Shown: piece by piece, positions 43,986 through 56,385 of the stretch
How the letters are laid out: every line of letters begins with the position of its first letter
How positions within the stretch are numbered: position 1 is the stretch's first letter
Assembly: GCF_047495875.1 (NCBI RefSeq)
Contig: NC_092465.1
Coordinates: forward strand, 4,109,160-4,173,159
Length of the DNA: 64,000 nucleotides
Reading direction: 5' to 3'
DNA from: Pithys albifrons albifrons
Lineage: Eukaryota; Chordata; Aves; Passeriformes; Thamnophilidae
Notes under the pieces: generated by a model
The model's input: only the letters and a program-made list of their open reading frames with translations
The model's database searches: none
What the model was told of the DNA's origin: nothing
Made by a program: the position numbers and the translations under genes

Positions 43986-46900
43986 TACTGCCAGAAAAAG
44001 GAATGTGGGAAAGGTGTTTGTCACCAACTTCCACTTAGTGGATTCAACTGAAAATCTTCCTCTGCTTTTTGTTGGGTAATAGGCCAAACAAAAATTAATT
44101 GGGGTTTGGCCCAATCCTTCCAATCCTCCTTTGAAGCCAGTAACCTCTTGGTGTAGCTACACATTGATTGAGGGTGATCTGGTGGAGTGATTTGCTCAGT
44201 AAGGAGTTGAAAGCTTTTGGCACTCCTCAGATATCGCTCTGGGTCTCACGGCTTCCAACTTTAAAGGAGCACATGGCATTAACACCTCTCAGACTCAGGG
44301 TGGTGCCTGACAGTAAAGCTGCAATACAGTCTTTGGGCTTGGTCCAGAGCTAGTAAAGTATTTATGGTGATGTAGGTATGTGAATGGTGCTGCTGAAGTC
44401 CATGGAGCTGCTGTTTTGACCAGCTGCGTATCTAATTATGGGAAATGTCATGTAAGGTTAGTATTTTTTTGATGGACACTCAAGTCAAGTGACTAAATGC
44501 TTTAAATGAAGCCTGTCTTTAGTTGCTGAACTGCAAACACATTAAATTCTTCTAGACTTGATTTCAATGGTGTATCTGCTTCCTCATTAGCACATCAACA
44601 GATCTGTACCCCAGAACTGAGAAGCAAGATGTGGAGGTGTACAAATGCACAGGGTCCTACTAAATTTCCCAAGACAGGCATGTGCCAGGTCCAAACATAC
44701 TCACTTCATTGCATGATAGAGCTTTTCTTTGGGAAGCAGCAAGATGCATATAATGCACATTCCGTGCTGGTAATTTTTCCCTCTGTTGTTATTTTCACAC
44801 CAAAAGATGGATGCAAAAGGGATGCAGTGATTATTTCCATACTGCTTTGTAGCACGTAGACTTTTCTGCACCCACCGAGTCAGCTTGTTCAGATAACGTC
44901 CCCGTTAGAATTGATTTGGGAGACTGAGACCTGTCCTGTCTCTGCAGAGGGGAGCAACTCCCACTGCCTGGGCTGCACAAGTCAAGGTGGCATCAAAAAT
45001 GGCCAGGCACAGCCAGATTGCTGTTGCAGGGACCGTCATTTCCTTTTGTTGTATAACAAGGCATGAGTGATATTGGTTGGGGTGTTCACAAGCCAAGAAA
45101 AAAGAAGGCCAATTTTTCATGAGGAAATTGAAGTGCTGATGCAGAACTAACCCTCACGGTTTGCTGTTATTTAATGAAGAAGCAGTGAGTGGGGAATTTT
45201 GGCAAAACTTGGTGTGTAAGCATAACAATTGTAATGACATTATTTAGCACACAATGAAGTAAGAAAGGCACTTAAACACTACGATTAAGGACTGGGTTAA
45301 GATTCTTGAATAGCAAGTGAAAGCAAAAAATATGGCTATGTTATTCTCAAACCCCATATAGAAATATATTAACTTCATTCCCCTTTTCTGCAGCAGATCC
45401 CTAGAATGGCTCCAGAAAAATCACTGGAATTAGCTCCTTTTGATGATATTCTGCATTAGAGTCTCTGGACACTGTTATCAACTTCAGCTTTTTATCAATT
45501 TTTCTTTATTGTTAGGCAATGGGAAATGTATATATTACAGTAAAAATGCTTATGTTCATTTCCCATTTATTTTTCTGAGAACAGTGTCAGATTCTGAAGG
45601 CCTGCACAGTGTACTGAAGATATATATGTCTATGAAATAGCAGGATAATATTGAGAAAGCTGAGCCTTGAGAGTAATTTGCCATAAATTATTTTACCTGG
45701 TGTTATAACAATTTCTTAATGTAAAGGATTTTTTGGACTTGTGGTATTTTTACAAGGAGTTCTGTTTTATAAAAGAAAGGGAAAAGAGTTAGGGGTCAGA
45801 AATACTATGTTGTAGCTTTCGTTTAATTTTTCATATATTTTCAAACTTGATTCTAAATACAGTTAGTATCACACTGGATGAGCCCAAACCAGCTTGGCTT
45901 TGGGAGAGAAGAGGTGTACCATGCTTTTGCTAAACTCATCACCATTTCCTGACTGCTATGAGGGCAGCACTTTGCTTCTGCAGAGCATGATTAGAGAATG
46001 GGAGACCCAAGAAAGCTCCAAAAGGCTGTGTGGGATTACACCAGTCTAGTCAGTAAGCCCTGGTGCCAAGGGTGTAATGTAATATTATAACCATCTGTTA
46101 TCAAAGGCCGTTATCCCAGTGGCTCCTGGACACCACTCACCCTCCTCATCATGGCAGCAGCATGTCACCATGGTATTTGGATGGCAAGCAGGAGGTGGAG
46201 CATGAGAAGGAGGTGGCAAAAGTGCAAGTAATACAAAATGGTTCTTGGATTGTGAAGACATTCTTCACTTCTACACTGCTTGTTGCTCAGTACAGAGAGA
46301 GTTTCCATTATAGCTTCCATATAACTCAGTGGAACATGTTCCAGGGTTGTAACCTCCCTGGACTGCCAGACACTGGTAAGAGTTGGCCAACTCTCATGGT
46401 TGTAATGTGATATTAACCTTATTTGATGGCTGAAAGTTTCTCATAGTCACCACTATAATTTTTTTTTATTTTGCTTTTATTCACAGTGCTTGTAGTACTT
46501 GGGCATTTTTTTATCAATAGGATGGAGGTTTTTAGAGCTACAATTTTTCTTTCATTCCTATATGCAGAAATATGAAGCTGATCCTTATGGAGACATCTTC
46601 CATCTGCCACTTTTCCATTAATTGCAATGTGTTGGAAATGATAGTACTTTCAGGAAAGAAAGCTATTCCAATTGCTATGAAATAGGTCAGAAATCAGGTA
46701 AAGAAATATAAGGTGTAAGATTGAAATCAAATTTGACAAGGAGATCTGGAGATTAAAAATGTGGAGGAACTGGGAGCAATTAATATCCTGTGGACTGTGA
46801 GGAACAGGAAAGGGGAAATGTGCTCCAAGACACTGAACAAGAGTTGGAGGTCAGGAATTGAACATGGGAGATTGGAAACTTTGGTGACAAGGTGGGCCTG

Positions 46901-49056
46901 TGGCTGTGGGCCAGACAGAGGAGTCTGCAACCAAAGGCCTGTGTGAATGGTGCCTCAGAACAATCCACAGGGCAGAAGGAAGTAAAGTGAGACTTGCAGC
47001 AACACTAGGCAATAGAGATGAATTTTAGGCCTGACGTGAAAAGGCACAGATGTATTTATTAAAAGCTAGTGGCTAATGATTTTTTCAAGTCATATATGAA
47101 TCCATTTTCTAGAGGAGGGAAGAGGTTTAAAGGGTAAAATAGTTTCAAACACTGAATAGATCAATAAATATGGATGCTTCAAATACTGGTAATATCCTAA
47201 CATCTGAGCACTTCTCCATCTGAAGAGTTTTTGACTTTAAGCTGGTAAATGACATGGATTCCAGCCACTCTGACCACTTCCTGTGGGGATAATCTGCAGG
47301 TCAATAAAGAGATAAAGTTATTGCCTACTTGGTTTCTTATTATGCAGAATTAAGGATTAAACTGGACACAATATTTGATGGGGGCGGGATTCAGCAAGGC
47401 CACAAACAAGCAATGTCACTTCTGTAATACAGGAGTGCAACACTTACCAAGAGTGGAAATTCAGAGGTGAGAAGGGTTGCAATTTTTTCTTCCCAATCTG
47501 CTTTCACTCCTACATATATCAACTTTGTCAAAGCCTCCATGAGCTTCTACATGACTTTTCTGTTGACCTTGTTTGTGACTGGAAGATGGGAGGCATTGGA
47601 GATTCAATAGACAAAATTATATGAAAATGGCAATATCTGATGAAAAAAAAAATCTTGTGACTAAAACATTAGGCTTTGATTCCTTTAACCCTGTTAAATG
47701 AGTTATTAAATGGTTGTCATGTAGCATACGTTCAAGTGGTTGCATTTGTCATGTCTGCTCATAAAATTTTTCTTATGAAAACAGATTCCAGCCTTTTCTC
47801 TTTCATTTTTCCAGTGCTACAGATTTCCCTGGAAAAGAGGTATTGTTATCTGTGATTAGGGAAGAGGCTAGGCCTGAAGTCTTTGCAACGCTTATCTGCT
47901 TTGACATTCCCACAATGAACAAGTTGTCCCTTTGACAGTTTTTATCAGCTGGGGATACTTTTGAAGGCCACTTTGAAATTCCAGCTGTGGAGCATCAAGC
48001 TGTTGCCCAGAGCAAGGTGTTGTGAGCAGGCAAATTCTGAGATGTTCCATTCAAGACTTCACTTTCTCAAAGGTGTCGCTTCAAGGTGATGATTATGTTT
48101 TTTAAAAGGGGAATATTTCTGAAAACTTGTGATTTTAGAGTTATTCTGTCATGTCAACTAACCTTAGCAAAGAGTAATCTGCTGTCTCCAGCACAGCTTG
48201 AAAGGCTCTCTCATGAGTAGTCAGAACTGTGTTCCTTGTCAAACACTGGAACTGACACCTCCAAGGCATTCAGGAAGATATACCTAATCATCTTTCTTCT
48301 TTATGTTTTTGGGGGGTTTTATTCATAGTCCTGAAACATTGACTTGAGAAACTCTGACAGGTCTGGAACAAAATTAAGAAATTCTGCATCTCCAATTCTC
48401 ATTCCAGCAAACACCTGTTAAGGGAAAATAAATCAAGTTATATGCCAGCATTCTCTGTTCGTTTCTCATGTTCAGCTTCAGGTAATCCATGTAGATATTT
48501 TCTTCCACCTGCTTCCAGACTTTATCTTTCTGCATTTTAGCATTTCCCACATTTCCCATTCTAGAATCGTCTCCTCTCTCCTTCCCCATAAAAAATGAAA
48601 ACAAGAAACTGTTGAGTCAAATTGAAATGTGAAGAAAAAAAACCCCCATGCTTCCATTCTCTTGTTGAAATATTTTCCATTTCCCAAAGACTGTCTAGAT
48701 TTCCTTTGGCAAATGTTCTTACAGAATTTCTTTTTCATTCAGTGTATTAATTTTGTTTTTACACATCTTATCATTATTTTTACCAGCATGTGCAACACAC
48801 ATTTCCCACTCCATGATGGCAGGAAATACAAATTCAGAAATTACACACTCAGACAAATTAAGAGAAATAAACCTGAGCAAGTCCTGAACCAGACAGTAAT
48901 CATTCCTACATATCATCTATTACAGCCCCGTGTACCCACAGTACATTTCCACATCACACAGGTGGAAGTGTGAAGCTGAGGCTCATTTAACAGTATGAAT
49001 TTTCCCAATGTATCACAATTACAGGAACACCTGTGCTTCATAACTTTCTGCTGATC
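43986..49056. other. Gene-free stretch, nothing recognised
   Basis: About 5 kb with no recognisable transposon, CpG patch or motif cluster. It holds only conflicting short frames. A few A runs (for example 47642-47651) are present. Confidence 0.48.
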
Positions 49057-49076
49057 CACTGTGAAAATTCACAGTG
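49057..49076. repeat. 20-bp near-perfect palindrome
   Basis: CACTGTGAAAATTCACAGTG has perfect 9-bp arms around two central A bases. It could be a dimeric protein-binding site or chance, and no known consensus was recognised. Confidence 0.75.
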
Positions 49077-51780
49077 TGTTTAGTAACTGAACCATCAATA
49101 TGCTTTGGCTCCTACAGTGTGTGGATTGGGACGGCTGTTTTAGTTCCTCCTTTAAAGCAAAAGAAGAAGCCAATCATCTCCCTTCCCCCTCCCTAAAACC
49201 CTGAACAAACCAAAAACTGACAAAAAACTGAGCTGATGTTTGTGTTGTGGGCTGTGCTCACTCGTCCCCACCATGGCAGGTCTCTGTCATGGAAAATCTT
49301 CAGTCTGCTCTCTCCGAAGCTTGGCAGACCCCAGTCTGGGAAACTCAATACCTTTCTTTGTTGACTTCATTTCATTGCCTGAGTAAGGGACCAAGAGCAG
49401 TTTGTGTTCATGACTCATTGCTTTCTTGAATGTGTGTCCAATTCACTGCCATGTAAGTCAGGCACCTTTAACACACTCCATGTGGCTCTGCTAGACTGTC
49501 CTGCAGAGCCACCCCATCCCTGTGCCAAGGGATCATCTTGGCCTGTTCTTGGCATAGTTTGTGCCCACTCAGTCATTACCTTGGCTTAGCTAATTTTTAC
49601 CAACCTACCTAAATATCCTTGATTGAAAAATTAATAAATAACGACATGAGACAAGGCTATAATTTTATCCAATCTGCTGAGCTACTATCATGGTGTAACA
49701 GTGTTTGAGTAGAAGTGTTTTGGTGAAAAGTTTTGCATGATCTCTACCCAGTATAATACCAGCTGTTGTCCTAATTTCTATTTTACTCTATTATATAAAA
49801 GGTTATACTTTGCTTTGTGTATGGTGCTGTGGACCAGAAGGGAGTCTGAGGCTTGGGAAGCAGTTTTCCACCATGATATGACTCAGCACTGGAAGGTGTT
49901 TTTGGTGATGCAGAGCTGCTACTGAATGGTTTAAACTGCAGACAATGGCAGGTGTAGCAAGAACTGGAGCTATTATTAGTTAAATCTTTGTACTGGGGGA
50001 CTGGAGGCGAAAAGGTTCTGCTGACAGCTTTGAGTTTTGGAGGGAATGGACTCTGTGATCTCATTTAATTGATCTTGGCCTCATCTGCATGATCCAAATC
50101 CTTGTCCTTCAGTTACCACACCAAGAGGGTGGCTGAAGATGTCTGTGTGTCCTGTCTCACACACCTAGCCAGGTTTTCCCATCCATGGAAAACACATTCT
50201 CTGGAGAAGAAAGAAGATAAATTTATATCTGGTTCTTGGCCCATAGTGGAGTTGGGATGTGTCTAGAAGATTGATGTCTTGAATATGCTCTCAAGCCACC
50301 CAGTTTAAAGATAACCTAGATTAATCACATCAGCTTTTAGTGGCAATTGGGGTTTTGTGTCTTCTGTGATGTGCCCCTCTTGTAAATGAGTCTTAGGTTT
50401 AAGTGTCACTTAAAAGTTTGTGATATTGGGTGGCAAAACTCAACCCTTAAGAGGTGTCACTTTTATATTTCCATGCTCTTTGTGAATTGTTATAAGTTTT
50501 TGTGCCATATCTCCACTTTTCTTGCTGTTTCTACCAGATAGAAGCCCAGCTCCCATTTGAAAATTCCAATAATACACTTTTCCAATGAGTCAAACTCTTA
50601 CTTTCCTTTTCTAGTCTCAGTGAGGTTTCCATCATCACCGAGGCTGTGACCTCCTGAGTTATTTTCCTGGATCCTTTCTGGATACTCTATGCATAGTTCT
50701 GTCCTTGAATGAACTTGGGGAGGGAGGTGCCCTTATTTTCCCTTCTTTATGAGGTAGAAAAATGTATATGTTGTGTCACAGGTGTGTAGAGGGGTCTGCA
50801 AATTAACATACATTGAGGTCCTTGGATTAGATTCTATATAAGTGAAAAATAGTTAAAAGTCATTTTAGTGTCCCAGTGGGTCTGACATTCTTTTCTGCTC
50901 CCAGAAAGAGATTTTCTGTCTGCAAATCTCAGGTTTCCAGAATTAGATTAGGAGTGTTGGATGTGCATTCTTGGGGCCTTCTGACCCAGATTAACCCTGG
51001 AGCACAAAAATTTGATCATATAGTTGCAAGACCAGAGTGAAAATATACCCACCATGGTCTACCACTGAATATAGGAGGCATTTATATAGCACACTGAAGG
51101 GAGGGTGTTGAATGTATCTGTAAGGTAAATCTAGAGAGACTGTGTTCTGCAAGGATAGACACCACGGTCAGGGTCAGGAAAAGTAATTAGAATTCAGGAT
51201 AAATTCAAAAATCTGGAAATCAGGGAGGTTTTTGGGGAAAAAAATAATATGTTTTTAGAATAAAAGACCTTCCAGGGATGGCAAAAGACGATAATGGAAA
51301 CTCTGGTATGAAGCAGATGTGGCAAATGTATAATAGGTATTTTATGACATGATTGTCCACTTTATAAATTGCCAGTGGAAGAAGATGTTGAAGTCTAAAA
51401 ATGACAATGAGGAGGTATTCCATGCCTGATCCATGATCAGGTCTGCTGGAGGTAAAAGCCATGAAGAATTGCCTGTGCTTGGACCAGTGGTTATAGAGAA
51501 AACCAAGGCAGTGGTGGAAGGCAGATTGCAAAACCTAAAAGAAATAATTTCTGATGAGATGTTCAAAAGCAAATATAGTAAAAAATGTGTCTCACAGGTA
51601 TACTTGTTATGTTCTTGCCATCTGGAAATAATAATATGCATCTTCACAGGAGAGGTTTGGAGATATGGCTCTGTTGATTTCTTTCTTAGCAAGGGTGGAG
51701 TTGTTTCTGAGATCAGGGACTATTTCACTGCTGTGAAATATCTATTTCTGTAAATATGTTTACTGTGCTAAATAATCAGG
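49077..51780. other. Gene-free stretch, nothing recognised
   Basis: Opposing frames at 51220-51753 overlap and have no domain. No repeat tail or CpG patch was found. Confidence 0.48.
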
Positions 51781-51850
51781 ACTGGATTCCAGCAATAAAT
51801 TGCTATTCTAGTTGCATATTTGCATTAAAATTCAGTTTGTAAAGTCTTGG
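51781..51850. promoter_or_regulatory. Tandem TTGCAT / octamer site
   Basis: TTGCATATTTGCATTAAAAT at about 51812-51831 has two TTGCAT words 7 bp apart, the second within a perfect ATTTGCAT octamer at 51818-51825. This could be bound by POU proteins. No other evidence is available. Confidence 0.22.
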
Positions 51851-52571
51851 AGTTGAAGCTGCAGCTTAATACTCAGTCAGGATAGTGAACAGTTGGTTTC
51901 AGCAGTGATTTAATTCATGTCAAAGGAAGCTGAACCTGAATGTGATGTGGAATCTGGCTGCTGTTTGGACTGATTGCTTGTTCATGAATGCACTCATGTT
52001 ACTACATGTACAAAAAAAAAGAAGGAAAGAAAGCAAAACAGGAGAACACTTAACGTTCCTAAAGTAGTTTCCTCAAATTTCTCTGCAAACAATGTAAAAT
52101 AACAACCTAATAATTTTGTATCTTAATCATGTTCAGTAAAGAAGTCCTTTAGATAATTGGCACTGCCTCTGTACTAGGCCAAACTTTCTTTTAAGTTACA
52201 AATACTCACAAAAGGTTTACATTATAAGGAGCTGCTTTGGAGATGTGCAGATTTAGTTTGTAAGTACAAAGTGAACATGCAAATTGCCTTATCTTGTGGG
52301 ATTCACAAACAACCATCATTCAGATTGATTTAATACATAGCTTTTTATCTTTAAAAGTGTTAATTAGAAAATAGGGACAGTTCTCTGAGCACTTAAGAGT
52401 AATAAATAGATCAAAACAGCATCCATGCTTCTGTGATGGAACTTCTGAAGACTTTATAAAGGGATTAAACCAATTGTCAAAAAGACCACAGTATACATAT
52501 TTAATAGTGCTACCAAGCTACAATTACATTTTTAGGACTCTATTTGCTAAGCTTTTAAACACTCATTATAC

Positions 52572-52619
52572 AAAAAAAAAAAAAAAAAAAAAAAGAGAGA
52601 GAGAGGGGGGAAAAAAAGG
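52572..52619. repeat. 48-bp pure purine tract: A-run, (GA)n, G6, A7
   Basis: Some 23 A bases lead into GAGAGAGAGAGAGGGGGG and A7, with no pyrimidine from 52572 to 52619. A long A run grading into GA is typical of a microsatellite born at a retroposed poly-A, but no retroposed body is recognised upstream. Confidence 0.9.
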
Positions 52620-53257
52620 ATTTTCAGAACTTTACCGCATAACTCGGAATTGCTATTGCAGTAAGCTCTGCTCCAGGTCTGGAGTGACACAGCTGTGTTC
52701 AAGACACTCTAGTTTCTATTTAGCAACAGAAGTTGCTCAGAAAACCTTATATAGTTTGGATGTCTGACTTTTTTCCACTATAGCAGCATCTGCAGGCAGA
52801 GGGGACATGCCTACTGTGGGCACTAGTGATGCTGCTAATGGACACCCTTGACCTACTGTATGAGTTAAAGCTCACTCCTTTTAAGACTTAGGGATCTGTG
52901 TGTATTTAGTCATATCAATAGTGTTCATGTAACTGATATTTTCCATTCATTCCAGGAATATGTTTGTTCTGTATATTTATTTCTATGTATTCCTATCCTT
53001 GCCCAGCAAGCTCACACTGAATGAAATCCACACCATCAGCAGTAATGAGTTACAGTCTGATTATTTATCAGCCAAAATTAGGGGAAATGCAGCTTGTCAA
53101 GCAAGCAATAAATAAATCAGATCTCATAAAAAATGAGAGAAACAGGTAAGGTCTTGAAATGTACTCAGGTGATGAACAGTGTGAAGGGCTAGAGGAAGAA
53201 TTAACTTCAGCACCTGAGGTCATTCACTTCTGAGTCTCACCTAAAATATGGGTCTTA
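52620..53257. other. Gene-free stretch, nothing recognised
   Basis: No repeat, exon or motif cluster is visible. Short ATAAATAAATC sequence lies near 53108-53118. Confidence 0.48.
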
Positions 53258-53300
53258 AGGGGCTTTCATGGATTCAGTGGGGCCAGACTTTCACCCCATG
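53258..53300. repeat. Possible ancient interspersed repeat fragment
   Basis: GGGGCTTTCATGGATTCAGT followed by GGGGCCAGACTTTCACCCC resembles the TGACTTCAGTGGGGCCAGA-TTTTCACCC word of old sauropsid repeats. It is short, so the call is tentative. Confidence 0.4.
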
Positions 53301-53924
53301 AGAGAACAGCTGTAATACTCTTTTTCCTACTGCAATTTCCAAGTCACACCTATCAGCAACATATAGAGTGTATTACAGGAATGAGGTTAAAAGACCTCTT
53401 TTGTCTCTCCAGCCTAAGTAATGATTTTGAATGCCCAGGATTTCTTTTGCTGCTTAATTCAGTATAGCTGCATGGAGGTCCCATAAGCAGAGGTTTCACC
53501 AAGTTTCTATTATTTGCATAAATCATATAATAAAACTCTTGTAAGATCTACGTGTTTATGTGGACAGCTTCAGAGAGGGAAAAGTCTTGTGAATAATGCA
53601 GGTGGAGGGAGAGTTTCTTCATCTCCTATTAGCAATTTTAAAACTTACAATCTATTAATATCACTAGAAAACAGATATGATCCATCATTTCTTAATGCAA
53701 CCATCTAGATATCTACGATTTGGAGAGAAGTTGCAAATGCCTTCTGAGAACAATTAGGAGAAAAGTTTCTTTCCCATATTTTAAAGGGAAAGCTGCATGT
53801 CTTTGAAGACTATTGTTGCATTTACAGCATTTAATGCTTCATCAGGATAAAACATTTATTTAACTTCTGTTGCTTGGAAAGTGGTTGAAGCAGAAATTCT
53901 GGTTAGCAGTGCTTAGAGGAGCTT
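53301..53924. other. Gene-free stretch, nothing recognised
   Basis: AT-rich; only one short frame of 64 codons occurs. No repeat is recognised until the CR1 copy that follows. Confidence 0.48.
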
Positions 53925-54310
53925 TGGAAATGCTCTGGGAAGGAGACTTCACAGCCTATCTGGTCTCCTGTTCCAGCTCTGCATCACCCTAATGACGACA
54001 AACTATTTCCTAATGCCCTATCTGAACATTCCCAGTTACACTAGTTTGCTCCACCATCTTTGGGAGCAGTGGTTTGAGCTATGATTGGATTCTCCTCTAG
54101 TGTCCTCTTCCACATGATGAAATAGGCTCACCAAGCCCAAAAGCTCCTTTTTGATCATCTTCTCCAGGCATCTGATGACCTTAATCATCTCTTCTGGACT
54201 TTCTCTTATTTCTCTATGTCTGTATGTGGCACATACCAGAGTGACCTCACCATCCTGAGCAGAGATAATCTCCCTCTACCTTCTGCCATGCTCCTTCCCA
54301 TGTAGATCAT
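53925..54310 (-). mobile_element. Old CR1 LINE fragment (about 385 bp)
   Basis: The plus strand reads GGAGACTTCACAGCCTATCT, GGTCTCCTGTTCCAGCTCTG, TTCCTAATGCCCTATCTGAA, AAGCTCCTTTTTGATCATCT, TCTCCAGGCATCTGATGACC and TCATCTCTTCTGGACTTTCT. It ends in GTGACCTCACCATCCTGAGC and ATAATCTCCCTC. The order matches the reverse complement of CR1 from its 3' untranslated region into the end of the reverse transcriptase frame (GTGGCCTCACCAGTGCTGAG and GGATCACCTCCC blocks). Divergence is high, so it is older than the 41.2-kb copy. Its 3' tail is missing. Confidence 0.82.
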
Positions 54311-56341
54311 TACATGGTTTGCCCATAGGCTCCTTCTATGAAGTGAAGAGGAAGGTGAGAAGGTAGAGTGGGATTTCTTCATTAACTTTGTTAATTTTCT
54401 GCATCATTATGGCCCTGGGGGGACCGTGCAGTGGGTAAGCACTGGTGGTACTGGGTGCTGTACAAGCACATAAGAAGTCAGTTGCTGCTGTGAAGAGCTC
54501 AGTCTGCACATGTCACAGGAGGCAGCAGATGGTACAGGCTGACGAGATAGTATGAGAAGAAATGAGACAATATTTATAAACATGATAGACAGCAGTCTCA
54601 GTACAGGAGTAGCCAAGACATTGTCAAGGTTTTTTTCAGGCATCACAGGAGGGGTTTTGGAGCTGAGCTGAGCAGAGAAGTGGTTCTGCAGCTGCTTGCA
54701 GGAAGAGGATCCCAGATACGAAAAAGGCTGGAGGTCCTCAAGATAATGCAGAAATTTCATTCAAATTTGAGTAATAAAGGGTATTTATTGAGGTAGAGCT
54801 TGATAAAGCCCTGGTTTGGATTAGAAGATTGCTAGGAATGGTGGGAGGTTAGTTTCAGGAAACCAACAGGTCCCTCCTGGTCCAATTTCAGATTATTTCA
54901 AGGGACTTTTGGTGGCTGTTTTTGAGAATGTGGAGAAAAGGGAGCAGGAGAGAGGAAGCATCGTGGAGAAGTAGTTCATTATTCAGAATCAGACATAGTA
55001 GCAGTTGCCCTCTGGGCTTTCTCACCTTACTGCAGCAGGGTCCAGCCCTTCTGGGCAGAGTTTTTATCACCATCTCTGTCTTGTACAGCACATTGGTACT
55101 TTTGTTGTGTAAAAACATGGTGTCTGTTTTTACAGTGTTGTGTGTGGTTGTGTTAAATGGGGTGGATTAGCTTGTGAAAACCTGCATCCCAATTCTGATG
55201 TAAATGTAAATGTGTACTGGGTATTACGTAGCTCTGGCTTTGAAGCTCTCTAATGTTTATTTCAAAGTAATAATAGCCTCAATAATGTTCAAAGAGCTGT
55301 TTGGCTTGGATATAAAATATATATTACATAAACTAGTTTTGTAGTCATCAGTATATCTAACTTTTTTCAACTGTTATGTCTGGAGTTCATTTTCTTGAGC
55401 TTTCTTTATCTCAGCTCCCAATCATTACTTTCTTTGCCAACCTGAAGCTTTGTTTTCTTTCACATTTGCTGCCTCCATTCTTTGTACTGACATGGAAGTA
55501 AAGTTTCTACCCCAACCATTAATTTTTATTTATTTATTTTCTTTCCTTGGAGAAAGAAAGAAGGAAAATGCAGATAATAGCAGAAAGATGGTGAGGAAAA
55601 AGGGGTTTTTGGGGTATGAGTTAGTTTCCTGACTTAGCACATTACGTTTCTATCACATCAATACAAAGTAACGTGAGCTAAGATGATATATCAGAAGCTG
55701 AAAATGACTCATGAAAATAGAAATGCTGGAAAACTAGCTATCTGCACATTCATAACATTAACCTTTGTAGCACAAATTCCAGCTTCCATGAGGTCTGTTT
55801 TTAATAAGATGAATCAATTCCATCCCACTTCTAAGGGCAGAAGTTGCTTGTTCGTATTACTAGTCAACAACTCAACACCATTTTCACTAACACTGCAGAA
55901 GGAGAGAAACCTAGCACATTCTAATGAAAAGTGAACAATTGTTTGGAAACTTGATAATGTGCTATAATGCATTAGCTGAAGAGTGGGCAGAAGCTGTATT
56001 AAGAGAATTGACCTTTACATGCAATACCTTTTGAGAGATAGAGAGGAAGAAATGCATCACTAAGTAAGTAAAACAAGAAACAGAACAGCAAAAGGTGGAA
56101 TAGGAATTTTGACAAAAAGACAGGATTAAATTAGTTCTGGTGAGTTTTCAGATAAGAAACACCTACCTCTGGAAACATTTTACAAGCAGATCATTAAGCA
56201 AGCCTCCCATGATAGCTACTTCATATAATAGTGTTTTATTGCTCTGGATTTGTCTAAGTATCAGAATGCCAGTAATGCTTCACAGTTACATAATGCTTTT
56301 CTGCTTTTAATCTCACAATAAATAAAAGATGGGTGAATATT
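54311..56341. other. Gene-free stretch with short TTTA run
   Basis: A TTTATTTATTTA run (about 55528-55540) leads into a TTTCTTTCC/GAAAGAAAGAAGG region near 55541-55565. Otherwise no repeat is seen. The 117-codon minus-strand frame at 54407-54760 has no domain. Confidence 0.48.
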
Positions 56342-56385
56342 ACAGGACTTTCCACTGACTTCAGAGGGCTTTGAGTTTCCAATCA
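56342..56385. repeat. Possible ancient interspersed repeat fragment
   Basis: ACAGGACTTTCCACTGACTT, then CAGAGGGCTTTGAGTTTCC, resembles the sauropsid word CATTGACTTCAATGGGCTTTGGAT. Its short length makes this tentative. Confidence 0.45.

Noticed and set aside
41221..54310. Functional CR1 reverse transcriptase
   Set aside because: All CR1 pieces are short 3' fragments with no intact frame, so they cannot encode an active enzyme.
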